Assembly: GCA_905372875.1 (NCBI GenBank) | Contig: CAJPQU010000094.1 | Coordinates: 1 to 7,562, forward strand | Origin: an uncultured Schwartzia sp. | Lineage (GTDB): Bacteria > Bacillota > Negativicutes > Selenomonadales > Selenomonadaceae | DNA: 7,562 nt | Direction of reading: 5' to 3' | In this document: positions 1 to 5,056 of the stretch, piece by piece | How the letters are laid out: each line of letters opens with the position of its first letter | Position numbering within the stretch: position 1 is the stretch's first letter | Translations under genes and position numbers: made by a program | The notes under the pieces: generated by a model | Seen by the model: the letters and a program-made list of their open reading frames with translations, nothing else | Database searches by the model: none | Told to the model about the DNA's origin: nothing

Positions 1-884
1 CTTTACAGGAGGCCATCCGCATTCGCAATCAGGTGCTGCGGATGTTTGAGCAGGCCAGTCGCTTAGAGGATGCGGCGGAGCGCTGCCGCCTTTTGACTTT
101 TGTCTGCGTGGGGGGCGGACCCACCGGGGTGGAGTGCGCCGGGGCGTTGTCGGAGATGATCTATGACGTCCTATCCCGCGAGTATCACGGGATAGACTTT
201 TCCGAGGTTCGCATTCTTTTGGTAGAGGCCATGGATAAAGTGCTGCCCATGATGCCGGAGGCCTTGCAGCAGGAAACTTTGCGGGTGCTGCGGGAGGTGC
301 GGCGGGTCGATGTGCGCCTCAACACGCAGGTGATGGATTACGACGGCCAAGAGCTGATCCTGCAAGGGGGCGCGAGCGTGCCCACCAATACGGTCATCTG
401 GACGGCGGGGGTCAAGGCGGTATCTCTCATGAAGGCTTTAGGCACGGAATTAGATCGTGCGGGGCGCGTGGTGGTGCAGCCCACCCTCCAGATTAAAGAG
501 TACCCCAACATCTTCGCCCTCGGCGACTGTGCCTGCTTCCTGCAGGAGGGGCGGCCACTGCCCACGGTGGCCCCAGTGGCCACTCAGCAGGCCGTGGCCT
601 GCGCCGCTAACATCAAAAAGCTTATGGCCGGGGAGACACCGCTCGCGACATTCTCCTATCGGGACGTTGGCGCTATGGCCACGATATGCCGCGGTCACGC
701 CGTCGTCGCCATAGGAAACTGGCAAATGAAGGGGTTCTTCGCTTGGACGGCATGGATGGCAGTCCATCTCCTGCGCCTTGCCGGTGCCTACACAAATTTT
801 ACCGTGGTGTACAAATGGTTTTGGAATTTTCTCTTTGGGCTGCGCTTGGGCCGGGTCATCAGCGATACGGAGATGAAGGACTGA
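1..884 (+). CDS. ndh: Type II NADH dehydrogenase (NDH-2), 3' part; 5' end outside window
   Basis: NDH-2 is a single-subunit, non-proton-pumping flavoprotein that passes electrons from NADH to the quinone pool at the inner face of the membrane. The reading frame is open from position 3 to the TGA at 882-884, about 293 codons, so roughly the first quarter (the N-terminal FAD-binding part) is missing from a family normally near 400 residues. Visible landmarks are the NADH-binding glycine loop GGGPTGVE (about 110-135), the second flavin motif IFALGDCA (about 508-533), then a PVATQQ segment aligning with the quinone-site AQxxxQ motif. The C-terminal part (about 650-880) has the GAMAT, AWTAWMAVHLL and aromatic-rich WFWNFLFGLRLGR segments typical of the amphipathic membrane-binding tail. 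The first Gln of AQxxxQ appears to be Pro. The gene ends 28 nt before a terminator and is convergent with the next gene. Other FAD/NAD disulfide-reductase relatives fit less well because of this C-terminus. Confidence 0.93.
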   Translation, partial: LQEAIRIRNQVLRMFEQASRLEDAAERCRLLTFVCVGGGPTGVECAGALSEMIYDVLSREYHGIDFSEVRILLVEAMDKVLPMMPEALQQETLRVLREVRRVDVRLNTQVMDYDGQELILQGGASVPTNTVIWTAGVKAVSLMKALGTELDRAGRVVVQPTLQIKEYPNIFALGDCACFLQEGRPLPTVAPVATQQAVACAANIKKLMAGETPLATFSYRDVGAMATICRGHAVVAIGNWQMKGFFAWTAWMAVHLLRLAGAYTNFTVVYKWFWNFLFGLRLGRVISDTEMKD

Positions 885-911
885 GACCGAGGGCGGGCCG
901 ACTTGATAAGC

Positions 912-943
912 AAAGCCCCTGCCGAATGGTCGGCAGGGGCTTT
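912..943 (+). terminator. Rho-independent terminator after ndh
   Basis: A perfect 14-bp stem (912-925 paired with 930-943) closes a 4-nt loop (ATGG) and ends in a run of four T at 941-944. It lies 28 nt after the ndh stop and 4 nt before the stop codon of the convergent minus-strand gene. On the minus strand the stem is followed by the interrupted tract TTTGCTT, so it may also terminate ygbA, less efficiently. Confidence 0.88.
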
Positions 944-947
944 TGTG

Positions 948-1421
948 TCATGTTTTTTCTTTTCGCTTTTTGAGCCGATCTACCCGGGCCTTGCGGCGGC
1001 TTTCCGCCTTTTCGCTGGCCGCGTCGTTTTGCCTCTTCTTCGCGTAATCTACGCCTAACTTCATGATCTTGTGCCGCACCGTCATCATCGGGTGGCGCAC
1101 CAGCATACCGCGGCGCGATCCCTCCATGATCTCCATAAAGGCCTTGTTGTGTGCTTCGCCGAAACATTGGCGGTCGCAGCGGTCACAGACCGGCTTGGTG
1201 ATGCCGTAAGGGCAGCGGCTCATCTTCGCCATGACCACTAAAAGGAGGGCGCTGCACTTAGGACAGAGCTTGCCATCGTTGGTGTTATGATGGGCGTTAC
1301 AGTAGACGGCAAAGGATTTTTTGATATTTTCCCGTTCCTTGGGCAGGTTGTTTTTGACCTCTTCGATGGGGTCTTTCTTTTTGCGAAAGCGCGCTGGAAT
1401 CAGTTTGGAGAGAAAGCTCAT
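948..1421 (-). CDS. ygbA: YgbA-family (nitrous oxide-stimulated promoter family) cysteine-rich protein
   Basis: This 157-residue protein matches the YgbA_NO family, whose E. coli member is under control of the NO-sensing repressor NsrR and is linked to nitrosative stress; the biochemical activity is not established to my knowledge. The family core runs from about residue 29 to 118: KERENIKKSFAVYC, a CxxC pair (C53, C56), MSRCPYG, a C79xxC82xxxC86 cluster, and MLVRHPMMTVRHKI near the end. Seven cysteines (41, 53, 56, 70, 79, 82, 86) with nearby histidines (44, 45) suggest metal or Fe-S binding; this is inference. Both ends are very basic (KKK at 14-16; a Lys/Arg-rich tail after 128), longer than the E. 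coli protein as I recall it. No signal peptide or membrane segment is visible. The ATG at 1421-1419 is preceded by AAGGGGG (1435-1429) at 7 nt, and the gene has its own promoter, divergent from the downstream decarboxylase gene. Confidence 0.85.
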   Translation of the reverse strand: MSFLSKLIPARFRKKKDPIEEVKNNLPKERENIKKSFAVYCNAHHNTNDGKLCPKCSALLLVVMAKMSRCPYGITKPVCDRCDRQCFGEAHNKAFMEIMEGSRRGMLVRHPMMTVRHKIMKLGVDYAKKRQNDAASEKAESRRKARVDRLKKRKEKT

Positions 1422-1457
1422 GGATGATCCCCCTTATTAAAAATTTTCCTTCCTATG

Positions 1458-1486
1458 ATTGTAATGGGTATCGACGGTAAAAGCAA
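1458..1486 (-). promoter_or_regulatory. Sigma-A-type promoter of ygbA
   Basis: On the minus strand a -35 box TTGCTT (1486-1481) is separated by exactly 17 bp from a -10 box TACAAT (1463-1458), one base from the TATAAT consensus. Transcription would start near 1451, leaving a leader of about 30 nt before the ATG. The spacer contains TTTACCGTCGA, which nearly matches a sequence beside the divergent decarboxylase promoter. Confidence 0.7.
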
Positions 1487-1524
1487 GAGGGCGAAAATTT
1501 TTCCTGCCGCGAGAGGAAAATGCC

Positions 1525-1553
1525 TTGCGTAATGCCATGGCAGGGATTACAAT
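1525..1553 (+). promoter_or_regulatory. Sigma-A-type promoter of the lysine/ornithine decarboxylase gene
   Basis: A -35 box TTGCGT (1525-1530) and a -10 box TACAAT (1548-1553) lie 17 bp apart. Transcription would start near 1559-1561, giving a leader of about 110 nt before the ATG at 1671. The layout mirrors the ygbA promoter, with the two -35 boxes 38 bp apart, so a single regulator could influence both. Confidence 0.65.
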
Positions 1554-1554
1554 A

Positions 1555-1584
1555 AGGGTAAAGAACGGCAGAACGGTTTACCCT
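1555..1584. promoter_or_regulatory. Inverted repeat at the decarboxylase transcription start (candidate operator or leader hairpin)
   Basis: AGGGTAAA (1555-1562) and its exact reverse complement TTTACCCT (1577-1584) flank a 14-nt centre that itself contains GAACGG twice. The repeat begins 1 nt after the -10 box, so it covers the expected start of transcription. A DNA operator for a repressor is the simplest reading. A hairpin at the very 5' end of the mRNA is the alternative, though the first bases may not be transcribed. Confidence 0.5.
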
Positions 1585-1622
1585 CGACGGGACTCTTGAT
1601 CGGCGGGGAAATTCATCAATGG

Positions 1623-1651
1623 GGGAACGGGCGCCGCGGCGGCGTGTTCCC
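1623..1651 (+). promoter_or_regulatory. G+C-rich hairpin in the decarboxylase leader
   Basis: GGGAAC (1623-1628) pairs with GTTCCC (1646-1651). The enclosed segment contains the self-complementary GCCGCGGC (1633-1640), which can form alternative pairings. It ends 8 nt before the GGGAG Shine-Dalgarno (1660-1664), so it could affect translation initiation. No T-tract follows, so it is not a terminator. Confidence 0.4.
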
Positions 1652-1670
1652 GGCAGAATGGGAGAGTGTT

Positions 1671-2834
1671 ATGGAGAGCTTTCGCCTCACAAAAAAAGAG
1701 ATGCAGCTTTTGGCAGGGAAATATCCCACCCCCTTTGTGGTTATTTCGCTGGCGCAGGTGGAGAAAAATTATGATTTTCTGCGGCGCCGCATGCCGCGGG
1801 TAAATGTGTATTATGCCATGAAGGCGAACCCCGCGCCGCGGATCATGGAAACACTGGCGCGACGAGGGGCTTCTTTTGATACGGCTTCGGCGGGGGAGAT
1901 TGAGACCCTGGCCCGCATGGGGATTCCTGGGACGCGGATGATTTACGCGAACCCGGTCAAGACGCCGCAGGGGATGGCGGCCGCGGCTCAGTTTGGCGTT
2001 CGGCGCTTTACTTTCGATGATCGCAGCGAGATTGGAAAGATGGCGGCGGCGGTGCCGGGGGCGGAAGTTCTCGTGCGGGTTCGGGTGAAGAACCAGAAAG
2101 CGCTGGTGGATCTCAATGCCAAATTTGGCGCGGAGCCTGAGGCGGCGCTCCTTCTCCTGCGGGAGGCGAAGGAGGCGGGGCTTTCCCCGGTGGGATTGTG
2201 CTTTCATGTGGGCAGTCAGTCCCTTTCTCTCGAGGCTTACCATGACGCGCTGCTTTTGATGCGGCGGCTCTTTGACGAGGCGGCGGCCGCGGGGATGCCT
2301 CTCTCCCTCTTGGATATTGGCGGTGGTTTTCCCATTCCTACGGCAGACGGCGGCCGCCCAGACGCGGGCGGTCTCATGACGGCCATTGAGGCGGAGATTG
2401 AGGCTCTCTTTCTCGATGTCGAAGTCTGGGCGGAACCGGGGCGTTTTCTCTGCGGGACGGCGGTCAATCTGGTAACGTCTGTCATCGGCGAGAAGGAACG
2501 CGGCGGGCAGATCTGGTACATCTTGGATGAAGGGCTCTACGGTACTTTTTCCGGGGCGATTTTTGATCATTGGACTTTTGATTTCGTGGCCTTTAAGCCG
2601 GGGCGGCGGCGTAAGACAACGTTGGTGGGGCCGAGCTGCGACTCCATTGACTTCGTGCGACGGGATATCCTTTTGCCCAAGCTCGCGGTGGGCGACAAGC
2701 TTCTGGTGCCGGACTGCGGGGCTTACACTACGGCCAGCGCCACGACATTCAATGGTTTTGCGCTGGCGACGGAGATCTATTGGGAAGATGAACAAGCCGC
2801 CCGTCAGGTTTTCTATCGGGGGGTTCCGGCCTGA
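1671..2834 (+). CDS. ldc: Fold-III PLP lysine/ornithine decarboxylase (Selenomonas LDC type)
   Basis: This enzyme decarboxylates lysine to cadaverine and/or ornithine to putrescine in the cytoplasm. From the ATG at 1671, preceded by GGGAG (1660-1664) at 6 nt, it is 387 residues and aligns without a gap at the N-terminus with S. ruminantium lysine decarboxylase (about 393). In order: PLP lysine K51 in YAMKANP, FTFDD (113-117), HVGSQ (179-183), glycine loop GGGF (217-220), EPGR (255-258), catalytic C323-D324 in GPSCDSID, and AYTTASATTFNGF (351-363) contributing Tyr352. It therefore belongs to the alanine-racemase-fold, eukaryotic-ODC-like group, unlike the fold-I decarboxylase at 5053. In Selenomonas, cadaverine is attached to peptidoglycan and is essential for the envelope; a similar role here is inference. 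Residues 44-45 differ from the Selenomonas enzyme, so the lysine/ornithine preference is open. It is transcribed alone, divergently from ygbA. No terminator follows; a decayed IS fragment begins at or just after the stop. An in-frame TTG at 1596 has no supporting Shine-Dalgarno or homology. Confidence 0.93.
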   Translation: MESFRLTKKEMQLLAGKYPTPFVVISLAQVEKNYDFLRRRMPRVNVYYAMKANPAPRIMETLARRGASFDTASAGEIETLARMGIPGTRMIYANPVKTPQGMAAAAQFGVRRFTFDDRSEIGKMAAAVPGAEVLVRVRVKNQKALVDLNAKFGAEPEAALLLLREAKEAGLSPVGLCFHVGSQSLSLEAYHDALLLMRRLFDEAAAAGMPLSLLDIGGGFPIPTADGGRPDAGGLMTAIEAEIEALFLDVEVWAEPGRFLCGTAVNLVTSVIGEKERGGQIWYILDEGLYGTFSGAIFDHWTFDFVAFKPGRRRKTTLVGPSCDSIDFVRRDILLPKLAVGDKLLVPDCGAYTTASATTFNGFALATEIYWEDEQAARQVFYRGVPA

Positions 2835-3165
2835 ACCAACAACGCGGTCATGTTTCGTGCAGCAGTCTGTGAATGCCTTTAATATGTACGGGCTTCCCTT
2901 ATCACGGCAAAGAGTCAAATCTTTGCTTCTTTCCGCTGAGTGCCTTGGCAAGTGTTCGGAGCGCTAAGTCACTCGTCATGCGCTGATCGGATCGGTTTGT
3001 TACAACGCGGCGATTATGCAGAGCAATCATCGTACAGTTATATCGGACATCGCCTCCATGGAGCAATTCATGTACCCTTATGAACCGTGAGGGCATATTA
3101 CGGCAAGATACGTTGTGTGAAGATTGATGTAAGCCATCCGTTGATTTTAAGGAGTACCGTGGTTC
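2835..3165 (-). pseudogene. Decayed internal fragment of an IS3-family transposase (OrfB, DDE type)
   Basis: Minus-strand translation gives two pieces of an IS3-family OrfB in different frames. From about 3096 down to 2905 one frame reads HGGDVRYNCTMIALHNRRVV followed by RMTSDLALRTLAKAL, matching the stretch after the first catalytic Asp of the integrase core. From about 2930 to 2840 a shifted frame reads LCRDKGSPYILKAFTDCC, matching the HSDQGSQYTSKAF block that carries the second catalytic Asp. The frame changes near 2910-2935. The TDxT block with the first Asp, the N-terminus, the C-terminal third with the catalytic Glu, and any terminal inverted repeats are not recognisable. It is thus a dead internal fragment. 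The edges are approximate: weak resemblance may continue to the decarboxylase stop at 2834, and the frame stays open up to about 3165. Apart from this relic and the ribosome-binding region of the next gene, I see nothing in 2835-3189. Confidence 0.72.
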
Positions 3166-3189
3166 CCGTTTATGGTGAGGAGTGAGAGT

Positions 3190-3423
3190 ATGACCTCATT
3201 GGAAAAAATACGGAAATTGAGAGAAATCCAGTATCGGAAAAATCTGGCGAGGGTTATCACTATTGAAGATGAAAGCTTGCTTTGCAAGCCAATCCGCTTC
3301 GCAGAAGATGAAGAGGACTGGGCTTACGATGTCAAAGTGCTCAACGATCCCGCATGTGAGTATGTGGTTCTTGAGGGATGTTACATCAAGAGCATTGAGG
3401 AAGTGCCCCATCAGTCGGCGTGA
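3190..3423 (+). CDS. Hypothetical 77-residue protein, family not recognised
   Basis: I do not recognise this protein. It is small, acidic overall and has no signal peptide or membrane segment. Residues 1-22 are a basic, probably helical segment (KIRKLREIQYRKNLAR). The rest alternates short hydrophobic and acidic stretches (ARVITIEDES, DWAYDVKVLN, CEYVVLEGCYIKSIEEV), which suggests a small beta-barrel; the fold is inference. There are three cysteines but no CxxC pair. The ATG at 3190 is chosen because AGGAG (3178-3182) lies 7 nt upstream. The earlier in-frame ATG at 3172 would add six residues, but its nearest Shine-Dalgarno (AAGGAG, 3149-3154) is 17 nt away. Base composition is clearly AT-richer than the flanking genes, with AAA, GAA and ATT codons frequent, and the gene sits between an IS relic and a strong terminator. 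Lateral acquisition is plausible. I see no convincing promoter. Confidence 0.68.
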   Translation: MTSLEKIRKLREIQYRKNLARVITIEDESLLCKPIRFAEDEEDWAYDVKVLNDPACEYVVLEGCYIKSIEEVPHQSA

Positions 3424-3445
3424 CTATTTCAATAAACGAATAAAC

Positions 3446-3482
3446 AAAAAGCATTTTGCAAAATACGCAAAGTGCTTTTTTT
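3446..3482 (+). terminator. Strong Rho-independent terminator after the 77-residue ORF
   Basis: A 14-bp stem (3446-3459 with 3467-3480, including one T-G wobble) closes a 7-nt loop (AAAATAC) and ends in a seven-T tract (3476-3482). It lies 22 nt after the TGA. The A-run on the left arm, followed on the minus strand by TTTTTGTTTATT, means it could work in both directions. Confidence 0.88.
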
Positions 3483-3483
3483 A

Positions 3484-3504
3484 TACCCCTTTTTAGGAGG
3501 GGTA
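3484..3504 (+). promoter_or_regulatory. Hairpin overlapping a consensus Shine-Dalgarno
   Basis: TACCCCT (3484-3490) pairs perfectly with AGGGGTA (3498-3504) around a 7-nt loop. The AGGAGG at 3495-3500 is half in the loop and half in the right arm, so folding would partly hide the ribosome site of the small ORF at 3508. It starts 2 nt after the terminator T-tract. Confidence 0.45.
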
Positions 3505-3507
3505 CGC

Positions 3508-3585
3508 ATGCGAATAGAGAAAAAGAAGATGGCCTGCGCCATGACTTATGAGAGAGAACCGAGGAAGAACACGGGCGGGGGCTAA
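3508..3585 (+). CDS. Possible 25-residue small protein or leader peptide
   Basis: An ATG at 3508 lies 7 nt after a perfect AGGAGG (3495-3500) and opens a 25-codon frame ending with TAA at 3583-3585. The peptide is very basic (MRIEKKKMACAM at the start, NTGGG at the end) and has no membrane segment. Support is the ribosome site alone. Against it are rare-type codons (AGA, AGG, ATA, CGA), unlike neighbouring genes, a strong terminator just upstream, and no promoter between that terminator and the ATG. It ends upstream of the kinase promoter, so it would not be on that mRNA. It may be a chance frame. Confidence 0.28.
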   Translation: MRIEKKKMACAMTYEREPRKNTGGG

Positions 3586-3599
3586 GCATATTGTGGGGT

Positions 3600-3628
3600 T
3601 TGCGAAAAGGGAAAGGATAGGTTAAAAT
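3600..3628 (+). promoter_or_regulatory. Sigma-A-type promoter of the degS-decarboxylase-tmk-rnmV operon
   Basis: A -35 box TTGCGA (3600-3605) and a -10 box TAAAAT (3623-3628) lie 17 bp apart in an otherwise A-rich stretch. Transcription would start near 3635, leaving about 125 nt of leader before the kinase ATG at 3761. A short stem AGCCGC/GCGGCT (3659-3664 with 3679-3684) lies in that leader and lacks a following T-tract. It is the only good promoter I see for the four-gene operon. Confidence 0.65.
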
Positions 3629-3760
3629 AAAAAATAGATTTTGGCCTTCTTGATGGTTAGCCGCTTTTTTCACTCGTGGCGGCTGGCTGGGGTTGAGGGC
3701 GCGGATAACGGGAAATATTGGGCTGCGGGGCAGGTCGTGAGGGTGAAGGAGCGTATCGAT

Positions 3761-5056
3761 ATGCCGGGAGACGAAGAAACTTTGTTGGAAGAGTCATCGT
3801 TGGAGGAGACGCTGGGGGAAAAATCCCTGCAGCACATCCTGCAATCCATGCTGCAATCCATTGAAAACAGCAAGGGACAGATCTTTGATATTTACGAAGA
3901 GGCTAGGAACGAAGTCGAGATCAGCAAACGCAATCTGGCCGAAGTGAAGCGGCAGGCCAACGAAGTGATCGATGAAGTGGATGCGTTGGAAGCGGAGGAA
4001 CAGAAGGAGAAGCAGCGGCTGGTACGGGCCAGCAGCCGGTTTACGGACTACTCCGAGGAGAAGATTCAGCAGGCCTATGAGGCAGTGAAGATGATCCAGG
4101 TGCAGCTCGGCATCGCCCGGGAGAAGGAGCGTCAGCTTCGCCAGCAGCGCAATCAGATGGAGCTTCGCTTGCAGCATCTGCGGCGAACGGTGGTGGCGGC
4201 GGAGCGCTTGGCTATGCGGATCAGCTCCATGCTGAGCTTCCTTGGCTCCCAGATCAGCGACGTAGTGGCCCAGATGGAGGAAGCGTCCAAGAGCCGCTTC
4301 CTGAGCGCGGCCATCATTCGGGGCCAGGAGGAAGAGCGCTTCCGGGTCTCCCGGGAAATTCACGACGGCCCGGCGCAGGAGATCGCGAATCTCATCATGG
4401 AGGCGTCTGTGGTCGAGCGGCTGGTGGACATTGATCCCGACGAGGCGAAGCTGAATCTTCAGGAGATGCGGCGGCATATGCGGTCCTGCATGAGCGGCAT
4501 CCGGCAGATCGTCTTTGATATGCGTCCCATGGCCCTGGATGATCTGGGCTTTTTGGCGGCAGTGGAGCAGCTTATTCGTCGCTATAAGGAGCGGGACATG
4601 CTGGACGTCCAGCTGGCGGTGGAAGGCCGGGAGATTCCCGTGCCACCGCATATCAAGACGGGACTTTTCCGCATCGTGCAGGAGGCCATGAATAATGTCC
4701 TGCACCATGCAGGGGTGAAGAAGGCGGCGCTGCGCATTCATTATGCGGAACCGGGAATTTCCCTTTTATTGGAGGATCGAGGCAAGGGCTTTGACGTGGA
4801 GATGCTTCATCGACAAGGAGCCAGCGCGACAGGCTATGAGCATTTCGGTATTTTAGGGATGCAGGAACGGGCCGCCATCATCGGGGCGCAGCTGACGGTG
4901 ACCTCGGCGCCGGGACGCGGCACGAAGGTACATGTGCGCCTGCCTCTTCAGCCGGCGCCGGCCCCTACGTTAGGAGAAACGATACAGAAGGTGATGGGGA
5001 AGCCCCCCGCGAAAGGACAGGACGCGGAAAACAGCCCGGACGGCGGGCGGGCATGA
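3761..5056 (+). CDS. degS: DegS-like soluble sensor histidine kinase
   Basis: This cytoplasmic histidine kinase has no transmembrane segment. The ATG at 3761 has AAGGAG (3746-3751) 9 nt upstream and gives 431 residues; the frame is open further back to a TTG at 3641, but without a ribosome site. Residues about 20-180 form a long charged coiled-coil region, as in the DegS sensor domain. Residues 188-255 are the HisKA_3 dimerisation domain, with phospho-acceptor H201 in SREIHDGPAQ. The ATPase domain follows: N-box EAMNNVLHHA (308-317), G1 box DRGKGF (339-344), G2 box GILGMQER (363-370) and GRGT (385-388). About 35 residues after it are Pro/Ala/Gly-rich, and the protein is longer than Bacillus DegS (about 385). 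In Bacillus, DegS phosphorylates DegU and the genes are adjacent; here no response regulator is in view. The TGA overlaps the next ATG (ATGA). DegS is the closest family; I cannot tell what it senses. Confidence 0.9.
   Translation: MPGDEETLLEESSLEETLGEKSLQHILQSMLQSIENSKGQIFDIYEEARNEVEISKRNLAEVKRQANEVIDEVDALEAEEQKEKQRLVRASSRFTDYSEEKIQQAYEAVKMIQVQLGIAREKERQLRQQRNQMELRLQHLRRTVVAAERLAMRISSMLSFLGSQISDVVAQMEEASKSRFLSAAIIRGQEEERFRVSREIHDGPAQEIANLIMEASVVERLVDIDPDEAKLNLQEMRRHMRSCMSGIRQIVFDMRPMALDDLGFLAAVEQLIRRYKERDMLDVQLAVEGREIPVPPHIKTGLFRIVQEAMNNVLHHAGVKKAALRIHYAEPGISLLLEDRGKGFDVEMLHRQGASATGYEHFGILGMQERAAIIGAQLTVTSAPGRGTKVHVRLPLQPAPAPTLGETIQKVMGKPPAKGQDAENSPDGGRA

Noticed and set aside
1596..1670. 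Upstream TTG start adding 25 residues to the ldc product
   Set aside because: The Selenomonas-type N-terminus begins at the ATG at 1671, which has a ribosome site; the upstream stretch is the leader hairpin region.
1578..2951. Long minus-strand open frame (about 457 codons) opposite the ldc gene
   Set aside because: Its composition is Arg/His/Pro-rich, typical of the antisense of a high-G+C gene. Only its first part, beyond the ldc stop, is meaningful, as one frame of the IS3 relic.
3053..3063. Palindrome CTCCATGGAG in the IS relic as an operator or terminator
   Set aside because: It has no loop or T-tract, lies within the transposase coding remnant, and is short enough to be chance.
3386..3673. 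Minus-strand frame of 95 codons across the terminator and promoter region
   Set aside because: It reads through a strong terminator and promoter elements, and no start signal or family resemblance is visible.
3641..3760. TTG start adding 40 residues to the DegS-like kinase
   Set aside because: No ribosome site is present and it would lie only a few bases after the expected transcription start; AAGGAG supports the ATG at 3761.
3794..4741. Minus-strand open frame of about 315 codons inside degS
   Set aside because: It is Leu/His-rich, overlaps a clear kinase gene completely, and has no recognisable motif or ribosome site.
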